A stretch of 64,000 nucleotides of DNA, from positions 868,001 to 932,000 of the forward strand of contig JAEBUN010000008.1 of the NCBI GenBank assembly GCA_023014365.1, given 5' to 3'. Position 1 is the stretch's first letter, and each line of letters opens with the position of its first letter. This DNA is from Lepiota brunneoincarnata. Taxonomy: Eukaryota; Basidiomycota; Agaricomycetes; Agaricales; Agaricaceae. Positions 46,310 through 56,639 of this stretch are shown one piece after another. Below the pieces are notes generated by a model. That model saw nothing but the letters and a program-made list of their open reading frames with translations. It had not been told where the DNA came from and ran no database searches. Made by a program: the position numbers and the translations under genes.

Positions 46310-47714
46310 ATGTCTCTCAACTTGTATCGACCCTCTATGATACATTCTGAGGACTCGGCCTGCAATATCCCCAGGCTTCCGAATGAGCTTTTGGTTATGA
46401 TTTTCCGTTACCTGGCCGCCCCGTACGAAATCGAGTCCCACAACCTGACTTCGAAGTGGTGGCGCAGCGTGGCATCACGGCAGGCTGAGGACAGACACCG
46501 AAAAGAACTAAAGGCATGTTATTTTGTCCTCAGTAGATCGGAAAGGCTGACCCGATAACTTCAGAAATTAGCTGGGGGTTGGTCATTTGGGTTCGTTTGC
46601 AAGACCTGGTTTACCCTTCACGTCCCGTTTATATACGAGTGGGTCACGATCTACCGCCATAAGCACCTCGCACAACTCTCCAAAATCCTACGCCATCCAC
46701 CAAGATTCGGGAGTGGCACCCATTTCAACAATGTCGGCTGGTATACGAAGCGATTGGACATTGCCTTCGAAGATGGCAAGACGCAACCGAAGCGTGTCCT
46801 CAACGCCCTTGTGGATATAATTAAACAACTTCCAAACCTTGAAGTCCTGACCATTGCGACGAGCTCCAATTTTGAATACTATAAGATGGATCCCCGCATC
46901 CTCGAGGCGGTATCACCCAAATTAAAAGTCATTAACTGGCTTAACAATTTAGGGTACCTGCCTGAGGAGGAGGATTGGTGCTCTTTCTTGAAATCCCACC
47001 CATATCTCGTAGCCGCCAATCTTCCCCCTCAGAGGAGTCATTGGAAATCACCAGACATTCGCTCTGTTGTTGCCCCATCACTGGAGCATTACTGTATCTA
47101 CCTCGGGTCTCATCAATGTGATCTTTTGGGGCCCATGCCCTCCCTAAAGAGGTTAACGATCCTGGACCCCTGGCCGAACCTCCCCTTCGAGGTTGTCGAC
47201 TCGTTGATGCAGTATAAATCCACACTTACAAGTATTCAATTCAATTTTGGCTGTCTTTCCAACGTTGAAGGGGTTACCTGGCTTCTACCGCTTTTCCACA
47301 ACAGCCCCCATTTACACAGAGTGGATCTCGTTTTCGCCAAGTGGACTACAGGGTATCTGCCACAGTGGTGTTTCCCCTTCTTCCATTACGGAGATTGGTG
47401 TACGAGTGGTTGAGCGGGACTCGCTATTCGAGGCGGTGATGCTACAATTTTTCATGTGGCTTAACCGTGTCTCGCGAGGGAATGGAACAGAACCGGCTAG
47501 GATCCATTTTCTTGATGATTTCAATGTTCGACAAGTGATGGCTTGGTGTCATGTTTTGATCAGTTATCGGCAGATGATTTTTACCTCGTGGAAGATGCCA
47601 TCTGGGGACGTGTTTGATCTTCTGTCACTCGAGGACGTGGAAGAGGTGCAACGAAAGGCGGCTGAGGAGATAAAGGAGATGGGATTTCGGCTTGGATGGG
47701 GAAGAGCTCGGTAA
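46310..47714 (+). CDS. F-box-like paralogue 4 (GC-AG intron, one frameshift)
   Basis: ATG 46310. Exon 1 (68 codons) has IPRLPNELLVMIFRYLAAPYEIE. The intron 46514-46564 has donor GCATGT and acceptor CTTCAG; the only nearby GT gives a stop, so it is GC-AG. Exon 2 reads KLAGGWSFGFVCKTWFTLHVP, GWYTKRLDIAFEDGK and IKQLPNLEVLTI, then LRR-like sequence. The frame ends at 47413. The C-terminus (SSITEIGVRVVERD..., IHFLDDFNVRQVMA, TSWKMPSGDVFDLLSLED) continues in the +1 frame to 47714. The switch lies in TTTCCCCTTCTTCC, the same site as in paralogue 3. It is either a pseudogene sharing an ancestral insertion or a recoded gene. Confidence 0.7.
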
Positions 47715-48017
47715 TTGAACCGTTGGTGCCGGCTTTTGTGTGGACTTTCTAAACTAATATACTAATAATTGTGATTTCCACTAGCTAAGACGCTTATTAT
47801 TTAATTCGTTACCAATCGCGTTAGCACGGAGGGCCAGGTTGAGCACTGAGCTTCGGCATAATCAGAGACTGCCCATACTCCGCACGCAGGTTGATTTTTT
47901 TTTAGCGAAGTCGTATTCAATGATTTATAGGGACAGGGCGGGACAATTTAACAGCAAAACAGCGGCGCATCAAAACAAAATTTAAAACATAAAGCCAAAA
48001 CCGAGGGTTTCAAACGT
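47715..48017. other. Intergenic
   Basis: Spacer between the convergent F-box and P450 genes. Low-complexity A/T runs (for example near 47897). No gene seen. Confidence 0.45.
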
Positions 48018-49430
48018 TCAAGCATCTCGGGGCGGCAGCCCTTCCATCAGACTTCCACTTGGCATGATCCTCCATCCATCCCATCCTTGCCTCGCGCCAA
48101 TATTCGGGCCCGCGGTAATCCTCCACCCTATTTTCGTGCATTCGCTCAGAATTGTGCCACTTATCACAGCGGCAGCCATCGGTGCCCAGGATGCAGCAAC
48201 GCAGCGCAAGTGCCCATGCCCAAACACCAACTTGAGGGCATCTTTCTGCAAAACCAGAAGCTCCTGTTGATGGGAGGAGGACGACGCCGCTTGATATCGC
48301 CGTGGATTGAAAAGTTCTGCGTCTTGACACCAAATAGCTGGGGATCGTAAGACGGAGTGGATGTCCGCTATTTCGCAGACTGTTGTAGTACATGCATCAG
48401 GGGTCTCGGCTCCAGAAATCCACGCTCGAATGCGACCAAGGATACCATATCTGCTGCTCGAGAAGGTACCCACCGCCCCTTTTGTATCTTGGAAAAAACG
48501 AAGACGGGAGATGTGCTTGGAGGGTGGATGAAGCCGCATAACTTCATCTATAAAATTCTTGACGCTGAAGCCTGCACTTCCGACAAGGGAAAATCCATCC
48601 TTGGAAAGAGCTTCTGTCTGAAGGAACTCCTCCAAGACGAGCTGGTACTCTCGCTCCTCATGGAGGTGAGCGAGAGTCGTCGCACAAACACGCCACATGG
48701 TTTCCCAAGTAGGGACAACGAAATCGATAGGGTTGGAAAAACCTGCGAGGGGCGGAATGAGATGATTCAAGTGGTCGTGGAGTTCTTGAGAAAGGTAGTC
48801 GGGAGGCGGGACATTTGTTTTCGATAGTGTCCAGAGTCTGTTGATATGTGATGTGATTGTTCCAAGACGGGAGCCCTCAAGCTCGTCCACGTCCTTTCCG
48901 ACATTTAGTAAACCGACAAGGATTGTTCTTAAGACCACAACTTGAACAAATTGGTCGAAATCAACACCCCCGTCGGTGCTTCCAAAAAAATCTTCCGGAG
49001 AAAAGGGGGAAGAGGGACGACGAGCGTACTCGTTCAAGGTCTGACAGACCGCTTCTTCACAAATATCACGGAACCTCGTCCACCCGCTCGCCTGGGCATC
49101 TTTCAAGAGCCCACCCGAGCGTTGAACGAAATCTGCGTGAATTTGTGGAGACGGGTCGACGAATGTATTGGTGAGAGAGAGTGCCTGTTTGAGGCGTGTA
49201 TTCGCCTCTGCTCGCTCCCTCAGAAGCTGCTCGCGAGTAGCTTCTGGAGGAGCGAGGAGGGAGCGAATCGAATTCAATGAGGAGTGATGTATGACGGTCG
49301 GACAGGAGGGACGAAAATGATGAACTTTCCGATCAAGACATGCATTCCAAGTGGTCACAATTGCACGGTGAACAAACCTGGCGAGGATGGTTAAGAGGGC
49401 GCCGGCAACAGCAAGAGCGTAGGACATCAT
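48018..49430 (-). CDS. Cytochrome P450, short divergent
   Basis: Intronless frame of 470 codons from ATG 49430 (MMSYALAVAGALLTILARFVH, a membrane anchor). The frame extends 16 codons further upstream, but that stretch contains the TATA box, so I take the inner start. P450 landmarks: an ExxR-type helix (NFIDEVMRLHPPSKHISRL); a PERF-like region (WCQDAELFNPRRY); and the heme-binding FGHGHLRCVAASW, whose Cys ligates heme iron. The I-helix AGxxT motif is not obvious. The protein is shorter than typical microsomal fungal P450s (about 500-550 aa). Substrate unknown. Confidence 0.82.
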   Translation of the reverse strand: MMSYALAVAGALLTILARFVHRAIVTTWNACLDRKVHHFRPSCPTVIHHSSLNSIRSLLAPPEATREQLLRERAEANTRLKQALSLTNTFVDPSPQIHADFVQRSGGLLKDAQASGWTRFRDICEEAVCQTLNEYARRPSSPFSPEDFFGSTDGGVDFDQFVQVVVLRTILVGLLNVGKDVDELEGSRLGTITSHINRLWTLSKTNVPPPDYLSQELHDHLNHLIPPLAGFSNPIDFVVPTWETMWRVCATTLAHLHEEREYQLVLEEFLQTEALSKDGFSLVGSAGFSVKNFIDEVMRLHPPSKHISRLRFFQDTKGAVGTFSSSRYGILGRIRAWISGAETPDACTTTVCEIADIHSVLRSPAIWCQDAELFNPRRYQAASSSSHQQELLVLQKDALKLVFGHGHLRCVAASWAPMAAAVISGTILSECTKIGWRITAGPNIGARQGWDGWRIMPSGSLMEGLPPRDA

Positions 49431-49466
49431 GATTGTTTTCTGAGGCTTACGACGCAAATCATGGGC

Positions 49467-49476
49467 CTTTATATAC
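49467..49476 (-). promoter_or_regulatory. TATA box of the P450 gene
   Basis: Reverse-strand TATATAAAGG lies about 37-46 bp upstream of the ATG at 49430, a canonical TATA placement that supports the inner start. Confidence 0.6.
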
Positions 49477-50554
49477 ACGAGCTACTGATTCCGTGGGGGC
49501 TTTACAGGGAGATACACGCCTGCCAATTGCTGTTGAGAGCACAGCTAATGTGACAGGGGTGGCTGATCTAAAGTATATTATAAGCCCAACACTTGTTCCG
49601 CAGAATATGGATCTGACCGCAGTCACAAGGTGCTATGAATCAAGCCCTTTGAGTCAGTTCTTTGGGGCATGCCCAGGACGGCACTCACCTATCTCTCAAA
49701 TCAAGCGCGCATCTGAGCTCTCAGATCCCAAAAGAGGGGTCAGCCGAGTATACAAATGGTAAACATTTCGTCTTCAGTTACGTACCTATCCGAACAGTTG
49801 GGTGTGGGGGTTGCTGCAGGTAAATAGGGTAGAAGGCGTCCGCGTTGCAATCCGTACTTCTATTCGAAGTTTCATAGATCAGAAGCAGAGAGCATAATTG
49901 TCGCCAAAGGGAGCAGTGTCCAATGCAGGGGAGTTGAAGGCCAAACTGTCGGGTTGGATAAAGTCCCTCCTTGGTAGGTAGGATGAATTCAAGCCGCAAG
50001 GGCATGCCTGTGAGTCATTGCTTCAAAGATGCCCTGCTGCGCAGTAGCACGCGGAACCTGGTATGCACGCCCACGAGCGGCGATTAGTAGATCATGGGGT
50101 GTGTGGCCCCTGCAAGAGGGCAGTGTTAAGACGTTCGCTGGGAGCGCCGGTATACGGAATGTGGGCGTCGATGCTTGAGAAGGGCCAATTTGGGTACCTT
50201 CAGATTTGTACCAGTAGGCCTGTGCCAATGCGACCTCTCGAAGTAAATGCAAATGTATTGTAGGAGTAGAGTGTGCTATTACGATATTACTTTCATGCGC
50301 TCGATCTCTTGCTCCCTCTATAATACTTCTTCAACAACGGCGACATATCCGGGACCTTGTCCCACTGTCGCAGTCCTCCCCCCGTTGACGATCCCGCATA
50401 TTCAATCTTCTGCCCTGATGAATTTTGCTGTTCTCCACCTCTGGCCTGCGACTGGAGCGCAGCCCAAACCGCAGAAGAGCGCCTTTCCATACCAAGGTGC
50501 CGTTGTCCATCTTCAGCTCCCTTTCTCCACATCTCCCTATCACCCTCCACTCTC
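49477..50554. other. Intergenic
   Basis: About 1.1 kb between the P450 promoter and the SUV3 3' end. Frames here (for example 50247-50558) show no motif. Confidence 0.4.
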
Positions 50555-52964
50555 TTAGTCGGATTCCAACTCTCCTCCCAAGTCTTCGCCACAGTTTTTC
50601 CTCCCTAGCTGCTGCAATCCCCAATCCAGTGCAACCTCCACGCGCCGCTTCAACTCCTCTGTCCTCTCCCGGTCACTATAAATCACCGAGTACCTAAAGT
50701 GCATCCACATATAGTACACCAGCACCTTGTGAAAACTCTCCAGCGCCTCCAACATCCCCTCCTTCAACTTCCCTCCCTTACCCGTCCTATGCTTATCCAT
50801 CTCACGCTCCATATAATTCAAAGCGTCAAGGAAAACAAATCCACGAAGAGCGTCATAGATATTGACACTCATCTTATCCCGATGCAATTGCACCATATGT
50901 TCCGTCACCTGCAAACACAACTCATCTCGCCAGCTGACGGGTGACACGAATAACGTGTGCTTCTCCTCCCAAGTCAACTGACCCTTTGCTTTCGTGTCAA
51001 TAAAATGACAAATATCAGCCAACCGACCCGGAGTCGAGTATCGGTAAATAGGAGACAGGTTGCTCGCGAATACATGCGCCATTTGCTACGGCCTCAAGCG
51101 ACGCATCGGGCGGGAGCGCCGAGATGATTTGTTCAAATGTCTGCATGGTAGCACCAATATGCGCATATGGGATCACATCAAAGGGTTGGAGAAGGGCGTG
51201 TTGAAGGAAGGGGAGGTCTTTCTCAGTGGAGGGTTGTTGCGTATCCGCCAGGTACTTCTCCTGCAAGCGAGTGCCCGTATCGGCCTGCCCGCCCGGCAAT
51301 TTGTTTGGTTTGAGAGAAGGAAAGGGGGATATTCCGGCCGTGGCTATCCATTTTGGCGACTGCGTCAAAGATGATGCGACGGATTTTCCTGAGAGAAAAT
51401 GTGGAATCGTTCAGTCTGTGGAAGGATTTTTAGGATAGATGGTATCCGTACAAGTTCAGACCCATACCAATGGCATCACTACCAATGATCACGTCGAAAT
51501 TCGAGTAGGGGTCATTAAACAACGCGGCCTGCTCGCTAGCGGATTTCGGGAGGCAGCTTGCCATACACGACCGCACACCTAAGACCCGACTTGCGTTCGA
51601 TCTCCTCCTTGATTTCGAAAATCTTGGCCCGGCTGAATGCGACCACACAATCACCCTTTTGCACCTTCGAATAGTCCCCTCCCTAAACTCGTGTCCTCCA
51701 CATTGAGCGGCGTCAGGCGCTCATACCTCCGTACCTCCAAATCATCACCCGTCTCTTTCAACAGTGCCTCAACGATCGGGATGGCGGATTCTTCACCACA
51801 CAAATGAACTTCCTTGGCGGTAAGACCGAGCACAGCAGCAGTCCAGGCAAAGCCTCGCTGGGGATCACCGATCAACTGGATCTCGTCGATCACGCCGACA
51901 TCGTATTGCACTCGGGTGGACAGCATTTCGATAGTACAACTCAACAGCCCCGCGGAATCATCTACAATCTTCTTCTCCTCTCCTGTAATCATGTTCGTCT
52001 TTCTTGCATACTTGGGATTACTGAATCTTTGGGCCTCGGCAGCAATAGGTTGATCCTGAAGCACTGTTAGTTTGCTCGTGGAGGGTGATGAGTGGTCACT
52101 GTTATCGGGCGGTGGTTCGTCAACCCCGAGGGGCACAATCTGGCCGAGATTGAGACGCTCCCAGATCTCGTGGGCGAGTAGACGGAGGGGGCCTGCATAT
52201 ACACCACTCTTGGCTGCGGCAAGTGCGCGGAGAGCGTGATGTGTTTTACCACTGTTTGTGGGTCCAACGTGCATGATGACTTTACGGTGGATCTTGCGCG
52301 TATAAGGGTATTCCTCCGCAGGTCGTCGTTCTGCTACCTCGGCCAGAAAGCGGAGAGATCCAAGCGTTGCAGGGTTGATTTGCCCTTTAGAAGCAAGCTC
52401 GTCAAGAACGCGCGAGTCTTCGGTGTTGTGACACCACGAGAAAAAGATGTTGCTGAATGTGATCTCTGCCGCTGCCTGACGGGCACCAGGTTCCGAGGAG
52501 GAGTGGATTTACGAGTCGGGAAAGATAGTACTGCGCTCGCTTCGCCTCGGCTGAGAAGAACCCGTCCATTCCAACTTGAGCATAAACATCTAGGATCGGC
52601 TGGATGTCCGGTAGAGCGAAGCCAAAGCGCTGGAAACGCCCGAGGGTGCGGGGGTTGGTGGTCCATGCCTTGACGGAACGCGCGAAATAGCTTGCTGCAA
52701 TCTTGTATTCTGAGGCTTTCGGGAGGTACCTGCAGTAAGATCTTTTCCAAAGGGTTTGGAGAAGTGGGTGTACATGTTGCCAATGCGGGGGTAGTGGCGC
52801 GATGCACCGAGCTTTTGTGAGAACTTGGGTTTGGGGTTGGAAGTGGAACTGCGAAAGCGGCGGGTGGTGTATTGAGTGCGGTTGACGAACTCAGCCTGTA
52901 CCCAGCTGAGCTCCATCGAGAGTCTGCAGCGCAGGCATACCGTCGGCACGGAGCGGGTGAGCAT
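50555..52964 (-). CDS. SUV3: SUV3 mitochondrial RNA helicase
   Basis: ATP-dependent RNA/DNA helicase of the mitochondrial degradosome. ATG 52964 with a basic, Ser/Arg-rich presequence. Ordered motifs: FGKDL; VKAWTTNPRTLGRFQRFGF; motif I HVGPTNSGKT; GVYAGPLRLLAHEIWERLN; NMITGEE; DEIQ; GDCVVAFSRAKIFEIK; VVYGKLPPEIR; IIGSDAIGMGLNL; KQIAGRAGRYG; SPIYRYSTPGRLADI. Introns: 52476-52512 (only 37 nt, in phase) and 51389-51451. The reading frame is broken at five sites: near 52728 (missing base), CCCC 51676-51679 (extra G), 51538 (extra T giving TAG), 51225 (extra T giving TGA) and about 51079 (extra G). All motifs survive, which argues against long decay. Confidence 0.88.
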
Positions 52965-53065
52965 AACAGCTGAACAAAAACTTCGTCCGGAAATCTGTTA
53001 ACGGTGTTGCTTGTTGTTGTTTGTGATCTCCACTGTTTTTCTACGCGACATCGACGACGACAACG
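52965..53065. promoter_or_regulatory. Shared divergent promoter SUV3 / mS33
   Basis: Only 101 bp separate the two ATGs on opposite strands. Both products act in mitochondrial gene expression. I see no clear TATA box. Confidence 0.6.
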
Positions 53066-53457
53066 ATGAATGCTCTGCCGTGGCTCTCGGCCACGGGCAA
53101 GCGTCTGTTCGCCCTCAACCAAACACGCGCCAGTATATTCCAGACCGCGTTCAACCCCACCAGCGTCCGCACCGGTGCCAAGTACCTCCGCCGGCGACTA
53201 CGAGGGCCTGCCCTACTCAACTACTACCCTCCCACCATTAACATTGCGCGCATCGTACGCAGTTATCCTGCACTAGAAATGGTGGACGAGGATGAGCAGG
53301 TCCGTCTTGAGGATGTTGAATACAGGAAGAAGAGAGGAAAGGGTGCGCCGAAGAAGGCCAAGGATAAAAGTGCGGGCTTAGTTGTCTCTCTTTGGACCAA
53401 GGAAACCTTACTGACTCTCGCTCAGGCGAGTCGCGCAGAGCTGGAAAGAAGCGGTGA
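53066..53457 (+). CDS. RSM27: Mitochondrial small-subunit ribosomal protein mS33
   Basis: Component of the mitoribosomal small subunit. Exon 1 is 53066-53369. A 56-nt intron (53370-53425, GTGCGG...CTCAG) leads to exon 2 (53426-53457), total 111 aa. Family signature: RTGAKYLRRRLRGPALLNYYP, then a YPALEMVDEDEQVRLEDVE segment and KKRGKGAPKKAKDKS, with a basic end SRRAGKKR. The N-terminus is the usual short mitochondrial-targeting type. Length fits the family (about 100-110 aa). No lesion. Confidence 0.88.
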
Positions 53458-53513
53458 TGCTGCAGACACTGTCGTTTCTAGATATCCCTACTACTGTATC
53501 AATCTATTGTTCT

Positions 53514-54573
53514 TCATGAGCACACACCCATCTCAACCTCGACGTTATCACCAACACTCTCCGGCTCCATTATGTAGCCGCCAAGACCTCCTAGAAAATC
53601 CATCGTTCGCCCGAAAAGCTCGTCAAACTCTTCCATCAAGCCGAGCCTCTCCAACATCTCCGCAACATCGTCCTCTCCTCCCGCCGACATGAGTCCCCGG
53701 TGCAACCCCACCCTTCCCAAGCCATTCTTCAAGATTCGATACACTTGTGCACGAGCAAACTCCTCAGTCTCGCAGTGTCTGTCTGGCTGACAGGGCGTTG
53801 ACGTTGGTATGCCTGTTCGTGAGCCGATGAAACCTGTTTGTCGTCGACTCCTGTTTTCTCTCTCCACTCTCATCCACCGTCTCCTCCCCACTGACCTCTG
53901 ACGTTGTCGATTCCTTTCTACCTCCCACATCTAGAACCAAATCCACAGCCTTCCCCTACCTCCGGGTCCCACACTTGCGATTGCAACACTGCAAGCCATG
54001 CTTGGTCTACGTCATCTAACCAATCCAACAACTCACGCAGCGCAGACTTGTAGTCCCTCGGCTCTTCACTGTCAATCTGTGCACTTTCACCATCTACCTC
54101 GTTTCCACTGACACTGGATCGCGAAGGAAGTGTGTACCCCGGAATCGCATTCAACACATCCCCCGTTAATCGGAGGAGGTACTGCGTCCTCAGGGACGTC
54201 GACGGGTCCACCGGTGGTATTTGCAGAATCAACGCTAGAAGCCGTCGGGAAAAGGCCAAGTACGTGTGTAGTGTTGGGACAATTGTCGAAGGTGATGTCC
54301 TGGTTGTTTGATCATTTTCGTCGCGAGATCAGAGTGCCCTACGTGAACTTGCCGTTTCTTGTATCCCCTAGTCAATTGGAGGAATTGATCGTCGAGATAT
54401 GTAACAAGTCTGCGTTCTTGTCTTGCTGTGAGAGGTTTTGTGCGAAGGCAATGATTTTGACTTTGCATTTTTGGTCGTCGTGAGTGGTCAAGAGGAATGA
54501 TATAATTTGTTTGGTCAAGCTTGAGTTTGCCAATTACCTCAAACATCTCTCCTAAGACATCATTCAATACCAC
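53514..54573 (-). CDS. Conserved basidiomycete protein of unknown function
   Basis: Reverse-strand exons from about 54573. Exon 1 contains LTARQERRLVTYLDDQFLQLTRGYKKR. After an intron starting near 54350 comes PTLHTYLAFSRRLLALILQIPPVDPS and YLLRLTGDVLNAIPGY, then ELLDWLDDVDQAWLAVLQSQVWDP, a DLVLDVGG segment, and finally MLERLGLMEEFDELFGRTMDFLGGLGG near 53580. Two junctions do not resolve in phase by eye, so indels are possible. I recognise no named domain. The coding region is tail to tail with mS33. Decayed copies lie at 56.6-57.7 kb and about 58.7 kb. Confidence 0.6.
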
Positions 54574-55311
54574 TCGTCCTCGTTCTCATCACCAGAATCC
54601 TCACCCTCAACATCCGTCGTTAGCATCAGGACCCTCGTTCTCGATTCGCACTACCTTAATATTCAACCCCCCGCCCCTCAGCCCAACCATTGCTTCCCCG
54701 TGCATGAGTCCCAAATCTATATCTCCATCCCAGGCAAGTTAGAAAGCCTCTAAACCCACCCTTTTCTAGTAGTAGTAAGTATTTCCACCAGACTGTCACC
54801 GTCCATATACGATAGATCGGTTCGGCGTCTATACTAAGGGATCTCCTAATCAAAGAACCTTGAGCGAGGGGAAGGAGATTGTCATTCTCAAGGCCATCAC
54901 AAGTCTTGCCCTTCGAAACCTGCATAACTCCCTCGGCTGATGAATTCACACCTTTCATTCCAACTGACAACTCTACAACGCCAGAAAAGTGATGGAGTAT
55001 ATGTGAAAGCTATGACATCACCGGGCCCAAACACGATGTCGAGACCCGTTATAGTAGGCGGTGGGTCATCCAAGAAAGCCTTGAAAATAGGGTTGTCGGG
55101 GACCCCTTCTGCCTAGTTCTACCCATCGAAGCTTTCACAGGAACGGAAATTTGAAATGCCCAAAGAAAAGCCTTGCTCTACCTGTCCTTGAATCATTCCC
55201 ACTCGAGCTCCCCAGGATGAGGGATGATCGCAGGCCCCCTGATTTTGAACCGGTCATCGAATAATGGAGGTTCAGGGTCGATGAATGAAAATCTGTGGAG
55301 GTTACAGGCAG
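54574..55311. other. Upstream flank of the unknown gene
   Basis: An open reverse frame at 54656-54970 may include an upstream exon or leader of the preceding gene; the related acidic first exon is better preserved in the decayed copy at 57424-57693. Otherwise no gene seen. Confidence 0.35.
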
Positions 55312-56020
55312 TCATCCACGCCTACGCCATAGAGAGAGAGTATAGTTAAACTGTTGAAAGGAATAAATTTGATAGGGGCCTCCGCAATGGACAACTTTCG
55401 GATTGTGTTTGGCGTCTCTTTTGTCTCTCCATCCCCTCAGAGCGACTATCTGCCCAGTAAAGTTTCCGTGCCTGTCCACATTGCTCAGGACCAAACGCGC
55501 CAGCGACTTAGGATAAGTCGTGGCTGTGCCGGGGCCCTGAGCCAGAGACTCCGAGTCAAGAGTGAGCGACATTGGGTATTGCTTCGCAATCTCAAACCAG
55601 GTAGTTAGGGCAGCCACGTAGCTGCGGATGGTAGTGAGGCTGATTTCGGATTGACACATCTGTCCATAGCTTCCGGAGTCGCGAGTGCAACTTGACGCCA
55701 CTCCGAACAGACAGCAATCAGGCGTGAGATGGAGGGCTTGAAAATGCTGGAGAATCGACCAGAGCATAAGCATACTGGAATATATAGGAAAGGATTTTGA
55801 ATGGGACGATGCCAGTAGATGCTCATATGGCATTGGCTCTGTTCAGTAACGCGAATTGCCTTTGCTTGAGTTGTTGGATCATGCCATGCAGTCCGGTCAG
55901 TCGAGGAATTTCCTTGCTTGATAAAGTCGAGTTCTTTATCAATCAAACCAAGCTCGTATTCGGGCGGATATTGGCTGGAGGGCGCGTGGGAGACCGAGCA
56001 TCTCCGTTAAGTTGGTAGCC
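55312..56020 (-). pseudogene. F-box-like gene of a second family, broken
   Basis: Reverse frames contain LIAVCSEWRQVALATPEAM, typical of the 'VCRxWRxIAxxTPxLW' element of Agaricomycete F-box proteins. LTTWFEIAKQYPMSLTLDSES follows, like the usual 'WLxRSGxxPLSLxL' segment. They lie in different frames (55605-55946 and 55312-55833), and the upstream F-box helix is weak. It is either a pseudogene or an incompletely resolved exon set. This family is unrelated in detail to the GWYTKRLDIAF family elsewhere in the window. Confidence 0.5.
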
Positions 56021-56240
56021 ACATTGTGGACCAGCAAGTATGAAGATACATGGTGCGCGTTTAATGTTACTTGTGTGAGAATGCTTCAAATAAAACTGGG
56101 ATTGGATTTGTGCTCAACAAAATAACGAATGTCCGAAATAAATGTTTCTCGTGTACGTACGGAATGTTTCCTTCGATTCACTAGAGCTGGAACAAGGAAA
56201 GAGTCGGGAACCAATAAAGATGGATAATAAGTATCTTGGG
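56000..56240. repeat. Copy of a leader repeat (matches 57630-57860)
   Basis: TTAAGTTGGTAGCCACATTG, GAAGATACATGGTGCGC, GAATGTCCGAAATAAATG and GGAAAGAGTCGGGAAC each have close counterparts, in the same order, at about 57630-57860. This indicates duplication of a leader or promoter segment. Confidence 0.55.
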
Positions 56241-56639
56241 GTTGCCATAATTGGCGCTAACGATGAGGAGCCGACAGGGAAGGATGAGCTTCTCCACCAT
56301 AACGTCCCACGACCTGAGCACCGATTCCCTATCCTTTCATTTCGCCCTCAACTTCACTAGATTTGTCGAGGTAGCATTCAGCTAAGCCTACACCCCCTGT
56401 ATTTCAAAGTCAAACTGAACAACCGCCCCTATCGCATGAATCCTCACAGACGAACGATTAACCTCCCTGTCACATGCTGACCCAGCGGGTGGCAGATGCT
56501 TTGCAGTGTTCATTATAAGTCCATACTACCTAGTTCACAATCAGTCTTCCTCGAGTCTAAAGCGAATGTTGCGACCTCTGACTGACCGAACGAGGGTAGT
56601 AAACATATTGTCATTTCTCATACGTCACTCAGCTAATCG

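Noticed and set aside
48064..49280. Forward-strand open frames of 60-156 codons
   Set aside because: Antisense shadows of the cytochrome P450 gene with no motif of their own.
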